A stretch of DNA of 64,000 nucleotides from contig JAJFGA010000028.1 in the NCBI GenBank assembly GCA_021776375.1, forward strand, positions 40,578-104,577, read 5' to 3'. The position numbers and the translations under genes are program-made. Positions 15,119 to 24,084 of this stretch are shown here, piece after piece. The stretch's first letter is position 1, and the number at the start of each line of letters is the position of its first letter. The stretch is from Hyphococcus sp. Its GTDB lineage: Bacteria > Pseudomonadota > Alphaproteobacteria > Caulobacterales > Parvularculaceae. The notes beneath the pieces were generated by a model that was given only the letters and a program-made list of their open reading frames with translations, did not search any database and was not told where the DNA came from.

Positions 15119-16204
15119 TTAATTCCCTTCCCCTGCTGCGTCGCTGTCAAGTGTTGTAACAACGCCATTATCATGTGCGTAGAGTGCGCCATCCTTGATC
15201 TCAAGAAAAGATTTTGTTCCGCCGTAATAGGCCGCGATGCCGGTGTCGATCTGTACGAGTGTGCCATTTTTGTGGGCGGCGATGCCTGTCAGTAATGGTG
15301 TGTGGCCAATAACTATGCGCGCGACGTCAAAAGCGTTCAGGACAAGCTCAATCTCATCTGTAATTGAAAGCTGTGCGGATGTTTGTGTATCACTCATTCC
15401 CATATCGGTTGCGCGAGTGGTGTTGCTCTCTGTACGGACAACAAGACCGCGATACCACAGCGGTCCAGCGGCGTCATTAATGATGCTGCCAGGATCAGTG
15501 CTACGTTCTGTCAGCGCTTTGGCCACTGCGTCGTTGATTTCATCCAATGAAAATGACACGTATTTCTCACTGACGCCGCCATGAACAAAAAGGCTATCGC
15601 CAATGATTGCAACCGCTGGGTTTGCGGCCACCCATTCGCCGACATCCCCATCCGGGCGCCACGCGGTCTGGTGTTCGAGTTTGCCCAGGGGCGTCGCTTC
15701 TATCCATTGCGCCTTGATGTCTTCGCTCGTGAGTTCAGGGTCGCGTTCTAGGTAGAACGCCTCAATATTCTCGCGATTGGCCTCATAAACCCGTTCGCGC
15801 ACTCGCTTTGAATTGCGGTTTGTAAATGCGCTATATTCGCCGGGGTGAACATATCGAAGGTCGCCCGTAATATTCATGGCTTCATGATTGCCGACAAGAG
15901 TGACAACGCGTCCTCCCTTGCGCGGCGCCTGTTTTTGTAGTTTGCGCAGATGGTTGATGATTTTCAGCGAGTCCGGGCCGCGATCGGGAACATCCCCTGT
16001 CTGTACAAAGATTGTTTTGCCGCCAGCCCAACGTCCGCGCTTGTCAATGAGACCTGCGTCCAACATCAGGCTTTCAAACGCCTGATAGTCGCCATGCAAA
16101 TCTCCTATAGCGATGATGCGCGTCTGTTCGGGCGGGGTTTCCTGTGCGCTAGCGCACCCGGCAGCCAGGCCCCAGGCTAAAATAGCGATCAATCGTATCA
16201 ACAT
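15119..16204 (-). CDS. Shewanella-like (Shelph) PPP-family phosphoesterase, predicted lipoprotein
   Basis: 361 residues from ATG 16204; a longer frame upstream lacks a signal. The N terminus MLIRLIAILAWGLAAGC has a lipobox (LAAGC), so it is probably a periplasmic lipoprotein. PPP motifs are complete: GDLHGDYQAF, GDVPDRGPDS and GNHEAMNI, later FVHGG and IGHTPLL. The insertion between the metal motifs fits Shelph enzymes, usually tyrosine-specific phosphatases. It is co-directional with and just upstream of the CotH-like gene. A kinase-like protein beside a phosphatase in the same compartment is suggestive. Confidence 0.88.
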   Translation of the reverse strand: MLIRLIAILAWGLAAGCASAQETPPEQTRIIAIGDLHGDYQAFESLMLDAGLIDKRGRWAGGKTIFVQTGDVPDRGPDSLKIINHLRKLQKQAPRKGGRVVTLVGNHEAMNITGDLRYVHPGEYSAFTNRNSKRVRERVYEANRENIEAFYLERDPELTSEDIKAQWIEATPLGKLEHQTAWRPDGDVGEWVAANPAVAIIGDSLFVHGGVSEKYVSFSLDEINDAVAKALTERSTDPGSIINDAAGPLWYRGLVVRTESNTTRATDMGMSDTQTSAQLSITDEIELVLNAFDVARIVIGHTPLLTGIAAHKNGTLVQIDTGIAAYYGGTKSFLEIKDGALYAHDNGVVTTLDSDAAGEGN

Positions 16205-16352
16205 AACAAGCCCCCTTCTTGAACACGGCCTATGCGACCGCTCTAAAGTCGCGCTGTCAAGCGTATCCGATACGATTTGGGCGCCGCGCAATGTTAGGGT
16301 AGCCTATTTAGCGCCATTGCAGCGAGGGAGCCGCCTGATCTTAGTAACCACC

Positions 16353-17942
16353 TTGAAATCGACCCGAGCCCTGGTGTTCTGGCCGCCTGTCGCCCTATTA
16401 CTCTTGGCGCTGGTGTTCAGCCTGGCAGATTTTGACAATTTTCACGCCGCCGTTACAGCCGCCAATGGCTGGATATTGAGCCGGTTTGACTGGCTGTTCA
16501 GTCTTGCTTCCTTCGCCGCCGTGGTTTTGCTGGCTTGGGTTGGGATGTCGTCGCTCGGTGCGGTGCGGATTGGCGGGCCGACGGCCAAGCCGATTTTAAG
16601 CCGCTGGAACTGGTTCGCCATCACCTTGTGCACGACTATCGCCACTGGAATTTTGTTTTGGGGTACAGCCGAGTCGATGTTTCACGTCAATAGTCCGCCG
16701 GATTTTGCCGGCGTTGAGGCGCGCTCCGAAGGCGCGGCGCGTTTCGCGCTGTCGTCGATGTTTATGCATTGGACGATCACGCCTTATGCAATCTACTCTG
16801 TGCCGGCGCTGGCGTTTGCGTTGGCGCATTACAATCTCGGCCGGCCTTATTCCTTAAGCGGACCTTTATCGCTGGTCTTCGGCCGCGCTGCGACCGGGCG
16901 GGGCGGCGCTATCATTGACGCGGTTGGTCTTTATGCGCTGGTCGCAGGGGTCGCCGCATCGCTGGGCGCCGGCGTGATGACGGTTGCCGGCGGTCTCCAC
17001 ACCGTCGCCGGATGGTACGATGGCGCGTTGATGCGGCTTGGCGTTACGATTGCTATCGTTGTTTTCTTCGTCGCCTCATCGGTGAGCGGCATTCAGCGTG
17101 GCATCAAGGTTTTGTCCGATATCAACGTCAAATTCTTCTTTGCGCTATGTGCGTTTGTTTTTCTTGCAGGGCCCAGCCTTGCGATCTTATCGCTCGGCGG
17201 CGATGCGCTGGTTGAGTATGTGGTTGAATTTCTTCCCCGTAGTCTCAGCTTCGGAGAGCGTGCCGGTGATCAATGGACCCGTGACTGGACGGTGTTTTAT
17301 TTCGCCAACTGGCTGGCCTGGGCGCCGATCACGGCATTGTTTCTGGGGCGGATCGCGGTCGGATATACGGTCCGTGAGTTTTTGCTGTTCAATCTCGCGG
17401 CGCCGGCGGCGTTTGGCGCTCTATGGATGACAGTATTTGGCGGCACGGCGATTGAGATTGATGTTGCTACCGGCGGTGCGCTGACGGCGGCGTTGAACAG
17501 CGACGGACCGGAAGCCGTAATCTATGCGCTGTTTCAGACATTGCCCTTGACCGGTTTCATTATCGTCGCGTTTGTCGCGGTGACGTTCATTTCATTTGTC
17601 ACTGCGATGGATTCCAACACTCATTCAATTACCAGCGTTTGCCTGAAACCGGATGCTCCCGGCGGCCAGTACGGAACATCTGCGCTTGTCGTCAAAGTGT
17701 TCTGGGGCGTGCTTGTCGGCGCCATCGCCTGGGTGATGACATCGACGACGGGAATTGCCGGCGTACGCATGTTGTCCAATCTCGGCGGCCTGCCGGGGCT
17801 GTTTATTCTGATCGCGATGGGCGCGGTGTTGATCGCCCTGCGCGCTGCCTGGTTCGATGAGGTAAAGGCGGCCAGCCAACCGGCAATAGCAGGGGCGGAA
17901 CCCGGACGAATTTCAGCGAAGGCGGAAGCTAGGCAGGATTGA
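16353..17942 (+). CDS. BCCT-family transporter (divergent)
   Basis: About 529 residues with twelve predicted membrane helices. BCCT features are RWNWFAITLCTTIATGILFW, the GTAESMFH motif, and DWTVFYFANWLAWAP in helix 8. In canonical betaine/carnitine/choline carriers that segment carries a Trp cluster of the type YWGWW; here it is YFANW, so the substrate may differ. The start is uncertain: there is no in-frame ATG before the first helix. TTG 16353 is used, with TTG 16317 and CTG 16335 (after GAGGGAG) as alternatives. The 5' end lies near the divergent phosphatase gene. Secondary transport of a quaternary amine or similar osmolyte is inferred from the family. Confidence 0.85.
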   Translation: MKSTRALVFWPPVALLLLALVFSLADFDNFHAAVTAANGWILSRFDWLFSLASFAAVVLLAWVGMSSLGAVRIGGPTAKPILSRWNWFAITLCTTIATGILFWGTAESMFHVNSPPDFAGVEARSEGAARFALSSMFMHWTITPYAIYSVPALAFALAHYNLGRPYSLSGPLSLVFGRAATGRGGAIIDAVGLYALVAGVAASLGAGVMTVAGGLHTVAGWYDGALMRLGVTIAIVVFFVASSVSGIQRGIKVLSDINVKFFFALCAFVFLAGPSLAILSLGGDALVEYVVEFLPRSLSFGERAGDQWTRDWTVFYFANWLAWAPITALFLGRIAVGYTVREFLLFNLAAPAAFGALWMTVFGGTAIEIDVATGGALTAALNSDGPEAVIYALFQTLPLTGFIIVAFVAVTFISFVTAMDSNTHSITSVCLKPDAPGGQYGTSALVVKVFWGVLVGAIAWVMTSTTGIAGVRMLSNLGGLPGLFILIAMGAVLIALRAAWFDEVKAASQPAIAGAEPGRISAKAEARQD

Positions 17943-17989
17943 GGCAATTGGCGTTTGCCGCTGCAAAGTTATCGCCCGTATGAAACGCA

Positions 17990-18018
17990 TTGACAGGGCT
18001 TTATTTGTCATATAGCTA
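17990..18018 (+). promoter_or_regulatory. Candidate sigma-70-type promoter for the ArsR operon
   Basis: TTGACA at 17990-17995 is followed by TATAGC (15-base gap) or TAGCTA (17-base gap). It ends only a few bases before the ArsR-type start at 18026. The surrounding CATATAGCTAACATGTTATG is AT-rich and partly symmetrical, as expected for an operator bound by the regulator itself. Confidence 0.4.
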
Positions 18019-18025
18019 ACATGTT

Positions 18026-18379
18026 ATGGAACATATAGGTTATATACGACATCAACCGAACCTGGACGCGGTCTTTGCCGCGCTGGCCGACCCGACGCGC
18101 CGGGCGATATTATCGCGTCTGGCGGATGGCCAGGCGTCGGTCAATGAAATCGCCGCTCCCTTTGAAATTAGCCAACCGGCGGTCTCGCGGCATTTGAAGG
18201 TGCTTGAGCGGGCGGGGTTGATCTCGCGCGATGTTGATGAGCAACGCCGCCCGGCGGTGTTGAAGGCGGAAACCATGGCGGCGGCTGTTGAATGGCTTAC
18301 GGAATTCAAAGAGTTCTGGGAGACCAGCTTCGACCAGCTAGATGATATTTTAATTCGTATGCAGAAAACAAAACAATAG
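18026..18379 (+). CDS. ArsR-family winged-helix regulator
   Basis: 117 residues. The HTH core is plain: NLDAVFAALADPTRRAILSR, then ISQPAVSRHLKVLERAGLIS (recognition helix about 50-65). No cysteine metal site is seen, which fits the subgroup that sits upstream of SRPBCC (AHSA1-like) genes. The next gene begins 11 bases downstream, so it probably represses its own operon. The ligand is unknown. Confidence 0.93.
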   Translation: MEHIGYIRHQPNLDAVFAALADPTRRAILSRLADGQASVNEIAAPFEISQPAVSRHLKVLERAGLISRDVDEQRRPAVLKAETMAAAVEWLTEFKEFWETSFDQLDDILIRMQKTKQ

Positions 18380-18390
18380 GAAGCCAGCAA

Positions 18391-18894
18391 ATGAGTGACT
18401 CACCAGAATTTATTCTCGACCGCACATTCGATGCACCCCGCGAAATGGTTTGGCGGGCCTGGACCGATCCTGAATTGCTCGCGCGTTGGTATGGCCCGGG
18501 CGTTGAGACCGTCATCCACAAATTTGACTTGAAGCCCGGCGGCGAATGGCTCAACGAGATGAAAATGGGCGATAACTCCATGCTGAGTAAGGCTGTTTTC
18601 AAAGAAGTAACGCCGCTGGAACGGCTGGTTTGGCATCACCACTCCTCTACAGATAAGAAATGGAACACGGTCCCCAACCCAAAGATGCCGGACTGGCCTA
18701 GTGTGCTTTTAACAACCGTGACGTTTGAAGATGAGGGCGCAAAGACCAAGGTGCGGCTGGTTTGGGCGCCACATGAGGCGAGCGATGCTGAGATGGCCTG
18801 TTTTGCTGGCGTTGTGGCTAATATGGGCAAAGGTTGGGAAGGCGGATACGCTGTTATGGATGAGATTTTCGCAGAGTTGCAGGCGGAAAAATAA
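18391..18894 (+). CDS. SRPBCC (AHSA1-like) domain protein
   Basis: 167 residues forming a single START/Bet v 1-like fold: FILDRTFDAPREMVWRAWTD at the start, LLARWYGPG, KPGGEWLNEM, and a C-terminal helix (MGKGWEGGYAVMDEIFAELQ). The fold has a hydrophobic cavity for a small ligand. The family in ArsR operons has no settled role. It is cytoplasmic and co-transcribed with the ArsR regulator and the membrane protein that follows. Confidence 0.9.
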   Translation: MSDSPEFILDRTFDAPREMVWRAWTDPELLARWYGPGVETVIHKFDLKPGGEWLNEMKMGDNSMLSKAVFKEVTPLERLVWHHHSSTDKKWNTVPNPKMPDWPSVLLTTVTFEDEGAKTKVRLVWAPHEASDAEMACFAGVVANMGKGWEGGYAVMDEIFAELQAEK

Positions 18895-18907
18895 ATCGGG
18901 GGATGCA

Positions 18908-19315
18908 ATGAACTTTAAGACCGCTGACGGCGTTCATTGGAGTTTCTGGGCCGTCGGCGCCGGCGCGCTGATCTGGAATCTTATGGGCGTTATGAATTTC
19001 TTTATGCAGATGAATCCAGAGACGGTCGCTAACATGCCTCAGTCCTATCGTGCGATCGTTGAAGCTCGGCCCTTATGGGCCACCGGAGCTTTTGTGATAG
19101 CTGTCTTTGGCGGCGCGCTTGGCAGTCTTCTGCTTTTGTTCCGGAAGTCGGCTGCATATTATGTATTTATCGCGTCGCTCCTTGGCGTAATTGTGCAGAT
19201 GACAACTACCCTTGGCCAACTTAGTGCGACAATCGGCGTTGGTATATCCGTATTGGTGGTGGCGTTTTTGATCTGGTACTCGAAGCACGCAGAGAGCAAC
19301 GGTTGGATCCGTTAG
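18908..19315 (+). CDS. Small four-helix membrane protein of ArsR/SRPBCC operon
   Basis: 135 residues from ATG 18908, with four hydrophobic helices (about 12-35, 55-75, 80-100, 105-125). A longer frame upstream overlaps the SRPBCC gene and is not membrane-like, so the short form is preferred. Similar small membrane proteins commonly follow ArsR-SRPBCC pairs, sometimes labelled sugar transporters without evidence. Function not recognised. Confidence 0.75.
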   Translation: MNFKTADGVHWSFWAVGAGALIWNLMGVMNFFMQMNPETVANMPQSYRAIVEARPLWATGAFVIAVFGGALGSLLLLFRKSAAYYVFIASLLGVIVQMTTTLGQLSATIGVGISVLVVAFLIWYSKHAESNGWIR

Positions 19316-19343
19316 CGATTTTCCGCATTACACACCGCCGCAA

Positions 19344-19377
19344 TAAAAAACCGCCCCGGCTGTTAAGGCCGGGGCGG
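19344..19377 (-). terminator. Rho-independent terminator for the TPR lipoprotein gene
   Basis: CCGCCCCGGC at 19351-19360 pairs with GCCGGGGCGG at 19368-19377. On the minus strand the stem is followed by TTTTTTATTG, so it ends the transcript of the minus-strand gene at 19413. It may also slow readthrough from the plus-strand operon. Confidence 0.9.
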
Positions 19378-19412
19378 CGACGCAACTTGCTTACGCAACA
19401 AAACTGATGCGG

Positions 19413-20402
19413 CTATTGTTCTGAATCTGATCCAGCGTCAACGGTCTCGGAGACATTTGTCAGAGGCGTTGTTTCGATCAGTGCGACCGGCGCGCCGTCC
19501 GGTTTTTTGTCTTCGGGTTTGGGCTGTTCGCGAAGCTGTGGGTTCTGGCGCGGCGTTAGCGGCGCCGCCGGGACGCTGTCGAAATTCGGCGTGTCAACAT
19601 TGGTTGCTGCATATTCGCCCCAATAGGCCGGTTGATTCATCAACTGGCGGAAATAATCAATATTGTTATTGGCGACTTGCGGCGGCAAGTCGGAACGCGC
19701 CAGACGTTCAGCGCCGGACAAATCACCGGACAGCGCCAACACCAGCGCAAGGTTCTGGCGAATGCGCGCATTGCCTCCTGCTTTGCTGGCCGCCATGCGG
19801 AGCGTTGCTTCCGCCTTTTTCAGATTGCCCTCAAGCGCATAGGAAAGGCCCTTGTTGTTGAGCACCGACACGGCCCGGGGCGCCAGCATCAGAGCGCGAT
19901 CATACTTCGCCCGCGCAGCACCATGTTCGCCGATCTGGTCGAGCGCGACGCCATAGGCCGAAAGCGCGCTCCAATCCGTTGGGTTTGCGGTGACGGCATT
20001 TTCAAGATGGCGTACAGCCTCGAAGGCGCGACCGCTCTCAACCAGCACCTTGCCATATTCCAGCGCAACTTCAGGACTGTCAGGATGGAGGCTGGCAGCT
20101 TTTTGCATCACGGTCACCGCCTCTTCAACCGAGCTGATCTTGCGCAGGGATTTGGAAAATCGTGTTGCTATGGCTGAGTCGGACTGGTCTGTGTTGTACC
20201 GTGTGCCCCAAAAGGCGGCGGCGGCGATAGGGTCCATGCTTTCATCGGCTGCGGAACTTGAAAATACGCCAATTGCGTCGCGATATTGGACGGCCTCGCC
20301 GTTGGAGGCGGTCTTTTGCGTTGTGCTGCATGCCTGGAGCATAATAGCGGCGGCTGCGATGCCTACGTATTTTAAGCCAAGCGGGAGAGAGCGGAGAGCC
20401 AT
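19413..20402 (-). CDS. TPR-repeat lipoprotein (TadD-like)
   Basis: 329 residues with a lipoprotein signal (LQAC, Cys25). From about 95 to 235 there are four TPR-like helical hairpins: ASLHPDSPEVALEYGKVL, NAVTANPTDWSALSAYGVAL, RALMLAPRAVSVLNNKGLSY, and ARIRQNLALVLALSGDL. A Pro-rich disordered tail follows. The layout matches the TadD-type outer-membrane lipoproteins of alphaproteobacteria. No tad pilus genes are in view, so a direct pilus role is not shown. It is monocistronic with its own terminator. Confidence 0.82.
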   Translation of the reverse strand: MALRSLPLGLKYVGIAAAAIMLQACSTTQKTASNGEAVQYRDAIGVFSSSAADESMDPIAAAAFWGTRYNTDQSDSAIATRFSKSLRKISSVEEAVTVMQKAASLHPDSPEVALEYGKVLVESGRAFEAVRHLENAVTANPTDWSALSAYGVALDQIGEHGAARAKYDRALMLAPRAVSVLNNKGLSYALEGNLKKAEATLRMAASKAGGNARIRQNLALVLALSGDLSGAERLARSDLPPQVANNNIDYFRQLMNQPAYWGEYAATNVDTPNFDSVPAAPLTPRQNPQLREQPKPEDKKPDGAPVALIETTPLTNVSETVDAGSDSEQ

Positions 20403-20514
20403 GATTGTGCCTCGGTCACTGATAATTTCAGGTCGATCATGCTCTCAGGAGTTCAAAAAAGGCTTAAGCATATGCTTAATGTGCTATCGAAATTAGGAAA
20501 ATAGCGGGTTATTG

Positions 20515-21882
20515 ATGGGCAAAGATCTCTTGCAAGAATATGAAGCCGGCGCCGCCAGGGCGTCGCGGATGATCCATACCGTCAAAGAGGGCGGGCTGGA
20601 CGCTGCGGATATCCCCGATAGCCTCAAGCGGCTTGCCGCCGACAATGGCTTTATCGGCAAGGCTGGTGCGGTTCTCGCCAATGCAGACGGCGTATTGCTT
20701 GGCCTCGGCGATGGCGGCGATCCGTTCATCGCCGCCGCCGCCGCCGATAAGCTGCCGGAGGGCGATTATAGTTTTGCGGCATGGTTAAACGAAGATGAAG
20801 CGCCGCTGGCCTGTCTCGGCTGGCTGATGGGCGGTTATCGCTTTGATCGTTACAAATCGCAAAGGCCGGCGCTGGCGCGTCTGATTGCGCCCTCGGGCGT
20901 CGATATTGAGGCGGTTTTGCGCGCCGCCGACGCCATCGGTTTGGTCCGCGATCTTGTTAATACGCCGGCGGCCGATATGACGCCGGAAGCGCTGGAATAC
21001 GAGGCGCGGGTGATATCCAACGCACATGGCGGGACCCTTAAGGTCATTGCCGGCGATGACCTCCTTAAGGAAGGTTTCCCGATGATCCATGCGGTCGGCC
21101 GGGCCGCAGCGGCGTCGCCGCGGCTGATCGACCTGACCTGGGGTGATCCCGCCGCGCCAAAGCTTACGCTGGTCGGCAAAGGCGTCACTTTTGATTGCGG
21201 CGGTCTCAATATGAAGGGCGGCGCCGGTATGGCGCTAATGAAGAAGGATATGGGCGGCGGCGCCCATGCTCTGGCGCTCGGGCGGATGATTATGGCGGCG
21301 GGTCTGAAGTTGCGCTTGCGGGTGCTGGTCGCGGCGGTGGAAAACGCTGTCGCCGGCAACGCCTATCGGCCCGGCGATGTGCTAGCCAGCCGCAAAGGCC
21401 TCAGCGTTGAGATTGGCAATACCGACGCCGAAGGCCGACTGGTTCTTGCCGACGCGCTGGCGCTTGGCGGCGAAGAGGACCCGGACCTGATGATCTCGCT
21501 GGCGACGTTGACTGGCGCGGCGCGGGTAGCGCTGGGGCCTGAGCTTGCGCCGTTTTATTGTGACGACGATGATCTCGCCGCCGCCCTGCAAGCGGCGTCA
21601 ACAAAACTTGCCGACCCGGTCTGGCGGATGCCGCTGTGGCGCAATTATGATGCGATGCTGTCCTCGCAGATCGCTGACGTCAATCACGTCTCCGGCGGCG
21701 CTTTTGCCGGATCGGTGACGGCGGCGCTGTTTTTGAAGCGGTTCACGCCAAATGGCGGCGCGTGGATGCATTTTGACCTTTATGCGTGGCGTGCGAAGGC
21801 GGCGCCGGGCCGCCCGGTCGGCGGCGAGGCGCAGGCGATCAGGGCGCTGTTTGAAGTGCTGGCGGCGCGCTATCCGGCCTGA
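20515..21882 (+). CDS. M17 leucyl aminopeptidase family protein
   Basis: 455 residues from ATG 20515 (a TTG three bases before is possible). The C-terminal catalytic domain shows the two-metal M17 site: VGKGVTFDCGGLNMKGGAGM (Lys and Asp ligands), KKDMGGGAHAL, and NTDAEGRLVLADAL with the catalytic Arg. The enzyme removes N-terminal residues from peptides in the cytoplasm. The N-terminal domain is divergent from PepA. No operon partner is obvious; the MarR-type gene starts 100 bases later. Confidence 0.93.
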   Translation: MGKDLLQEYEAGAARASRMIHTVKEGGLDAADIPDSLKRLAADNGFIGKAGAVLANADGVLLGLGDGGDPFIAAAAADKLPEGDYSFAAWLNEDEAPLACLGWLMGGYRFDRYKSQRPALARLIAPSGVDIEAVLRAADAIGLVRDLVNTPAADMTPEALEYEARVISNAHGGTLKVIAGDDLLKEGFPMIHAVGRAAAASPRLIDLTWGDPAAPKLTLVGKGVTFDCGGLNMKGGAGMALMKKDMGGGAHALALGRMIMAAGLKLRLRVLVAAVENAVAGNAYRPGDVLASRKGLSVEIGNTDAEGRLVLADALALGGEEDPDLMISLATLTGAARVALGPELAPFYCDDDDLAAALQAASTKLADPVWRMPLWRNYDAMLSSQIADVNHVSGGAFAGSVTAALFLKRFTPNGGAWMHFDLYAWRAKAAPGRPVGGEAQAIRALFEVLAARYPA

Positions 21883-21982
21883 CTGGAGCACCGGGCGATC
21901 CCTCTTCAGGACTTTTTCTTGCTCTTCTGGTGCGAACAGTTGCAAGCAGACGGCAAGTAATTCTCTAGGGAATGAGCCGGCG

Positions 21983-22339
21983 ATGGCGTCTATCGACATA
22001 TTGACTAACTGGCGCGATGTGATGTGCGACGCTGTGCGCGCCGATGGGCCGGATCTTTCGATGCGTCAATGGTCGATCTTACTGACCGTCTATCTCAATC
22101 CGGGACCGCATACGGTGCGTGCGCTGGCCCGTGATCTCAATGTGCCCAAGCCCGCAATATCACGCGCGCTGGATGCGCTGTCCATTCTCGGCTTTGTCAA
22201 ACGAGTACGCGATCCGGGTGATAAACGGGTCGTCCTTGTACAGAAGACCCCAGACGGTGCGGTTTATCTCGACGAATTTGCACGGCTGGTAGAATCGCGC
22301 GTCTCCAGCGAGCCGGCGCTGGGCGCTCTCTACGGATAA
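21983..22339 (+). CDS. MarR-family transcriptional regulator
   Basis: 118 residues, shorter than usual MarR proteins. The winged HTH is visible: MRQWSILLTVYLNPGPHTVR, ALARDLNVPKPAISRALDAL (recognition helix), then the wing KRVRDPGDKRVVLVQKTPDG. The ATG at 21983 was chosen because the longer upstream frame overlaps the aminopeptidase and is not MarR-like. Target and ligand are unknown. It is convergent with the ftsE operon end. Confidence 0.85.
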   Translation: MASIDILTNWRDVMCDAVRADGPDLSMRQWSILLTVYLNPGPHTVRALARDLNVPKPAISRALDALSILGFVKRVRDPGDKRVVLVQKTPDGAVYLDEFARLVESRVSSEPALGALYG

Positions 22340-22351
22340 AATTAATGCGCG

Positions 22352-23347
22352 CTATTCCAGTCTTGGAAGATCAGCAATTTTTACACCGGCGATTTGCGCA
22401 AAACCCTCTTTAAGTTCAATCGGTGCGGTGATCTTGCCGCCGGATGGTAGCGCCATTAAGGTGAGGCCCGCCGCCATTGCGCTGGCTTCGGCTTGCGACA
22501 AGGCGCCGGATTTGCCGAGCAGATTGGCAAGCCCTGCCGGGCTTTGCAGTTCAGTTTTTAGAGAGCCTTGCGGGTAGTGGTTTGGGTCAAGTTGAATGGC
22601 GCCTGAAAGCGCTATTTTCATGGTCTCAATTTCAGCAAAGAAATGCGCAATGGTCAACGCGCCGCCCGCCTCGCGCCAGCTGGCGGCTGGCGTGGGCGCT
22701 AGCAACATATCAGTCGCAGACAGAGACGCTATGGTTTGCAGCTGCACCATTTCGTAGCTCTCTCCACCAGCTGAAATTTCAAGATCGTTGGCGGCGAGAT
22801 TGAGCGTCAGCACCGCTGGATCATCGGGCGCGGGCGCGAGATCTAACACCAGCGAGGCGAGGCGGTAGGTTGCGCCGTCGCTATCGCGGCGGCCGGCAGC
22901 GTCGCCGGCGGTGAGGGCGAACACCCAGCCGCGGGTTTTGTCATTGGCAATCGATGCGCGCAGATCTGCCGCCGAACCGCGCCATGCGCCAAAGCCATCG
23001 ACGCTTAACAGTTGTTCGCCGCCCGGCGAGAGGATCAGCCGGTTAAGATCATACGGCAGCGCATCAAGAAACAAAGTTTCTGCTCGCCAATGCCATGCTT
23101 CCGGCAATGAGATTTCCGGCGCCTCAATGTGAACGCGCAGGAAAAACGGAAAGCCCTCCGCGGTGACGGGCCCGTGAAAAACATCAAGTCCGGCGGCGCG
23201 TTGATCGATAACCCAACCGTCAACCGCCTTTTTCATTTCATGGGCGCCGGCGCGCCATAAGAGATAATAGCCAGCGAATATAAGTGCGGCGATGACGAAA
23301 GGGACATAGAGCCAACGTTTTGATATGCGTGATGAACGGTCAGCCAT
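22352..23347 (-). CDS. DUF2125 domain membrane-anchored protein
   Basis: 331 residues: a short basic start, one membrane helix (about 13-32), then a large domain probably outside the cytoplasm with DUF2125 features (AGLDVFHGPVTAEGFPFFLR, EAPEISLPEAWHWRAETLFL, DLNRLILSPGGEQLL). Function unknown; the long beta-rich body recalls lipid-transfer (AsmA-like) proteins. It is the last gene of the ftsE operon; its start overlaps the plsC stop by 8 bases. Confidence 0.85.
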   Translation of the reverse strand: MADRSSRISKRWLYVPFVIAALIFAGYYLLWRAGAHEMKKAVDGWVIDQRAAGLDVFHGPVTAEGFPFFLRVHIEAPEISLPEAWHWRAETLFLDALPYDLNRLILSPGGEQLLSVDGFGAWRGSAADLRASIANDKTRGWVFALTAGDAAGRRDSDGATYRLASLVLDLAPAPDDPAVLTLNLAANDLEISAGGESYEMVQLQTIASLSATDMLLAPTPAASWREAGGALTIAHFFAEIETMKIALSGAIQLDPNHYPQGSLKTELQSPAGLANLLGKSGALSQAEASAMAAGLTLMALPSGGKITAPIELKEGFAQIAGVKIADLPRLE

Positions 23348-24077
23348 CGGATGGTTCTGTTCCGTTTGCAGGGGTGTCGAGAAGGTCAGGTCGCGCGCCG
23401 TCGATTTGTTGCTTCAACTGATCAAGAAAGGCCTTGCGATCAAGGCCGGGTTTGATGGCCGGCAAAAATCGAAGGGTGATTTCACCTGGGGTTTTTTCCG
23501 GTCCGGGGTGGCGCCAGAACAGCCCGCTATTATGCGCCGCCGGGACGCATGGCGCCCCCACAGCGGTGTAAATGCCGGCAATGCCGGAATGAAATTTTGC
23601 CGTCTGGCCGGGGGGAACCCGCGTTCCTTCAGGAAAGACAATCACCTGACAGCCTTCTTCAATCCGCTTGGCGGCGACCGTCCGCATGGCGCGCAACGCT
23701 TTCGCGCCCCCCTTGCGGTCCACCGCGATGTTGCCGGCGCAAGCGACAACCCAGCCATAAAATGGCAACCGGGCGAGTTCTTTTTTTAACACAAAGACCG
23801 GCCGCGGCAGCAGTTGGTAAAGCGCCAGCGTCTCCCACATCGACTGGTGGTTGGAGGCGACAATGGCGCCGCTGTCAGGGATGTTCGTGGCGCCTTCAAC
23901 GCGAAAGGTGACGCCGGTTATATATTTTAACGCGCCAAGAGCCATCCGTACCCAGAATTTCGCAACCGTGCGTGCGGTGTTTTCGCCAAATAAAAGAAGT
24001 GGAGCGACGACAACACCATAAATGAGGCTGCTTGAAAAAATGACTGCCAAAAAGGCAATGCCTCGTACCCGCCCCAT
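23340..24077 (-). CDS. plsC: 1-acyl-sn-glycerol-3-phosphate acyltransferase
   Basis: 245 residues from ATG 24077. An N-terminal membrane helix is followed by the acyltransferase motifs: NHQSMWET (an HX4E variant of the usual HX4D, common in related bacteria), LARLPFYGWV, FPEGTRVPPG, and VPAAHNSG. It should convert lysophosphatidic acid to phosphatidic acid at the inner membrane. It lies between ydcF-like and DUF2125 genes and starts 7 bases after the former. A longer frame upstream is only overlap with that gene. Confidence 0.9.
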   Translation of the reverse strand: MGRVRGIAFLAVIFSSSLIYGVVVAPLLLFGENTARTVAKFWVRMALGALKYITGVTFRVEGATNIPDSGAIVASNHQSMWETLALYQLLPRPVFVLKKELARLPFYGWVVACAGNIAVDRKGGAKALRAMRTVAAKRIEEGCQVIVFPEGTRVPPGQTAKFHSGIAGIYTAVGAPCVPAAHNSGLFWRHPGPEKTPGEITLRFLPAIKPGLDRKAFLDQLKQQIDGARPDLLDTPANGTEPSDG

Positions 24078-24084
24078 CGTCGTC

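Noticed and set aside
19632..20177. Plus-strand frame across the TPR lipoprotein gene
   Set aside because: Antisense shadow of a TPR protein with lipobox; no start signal.
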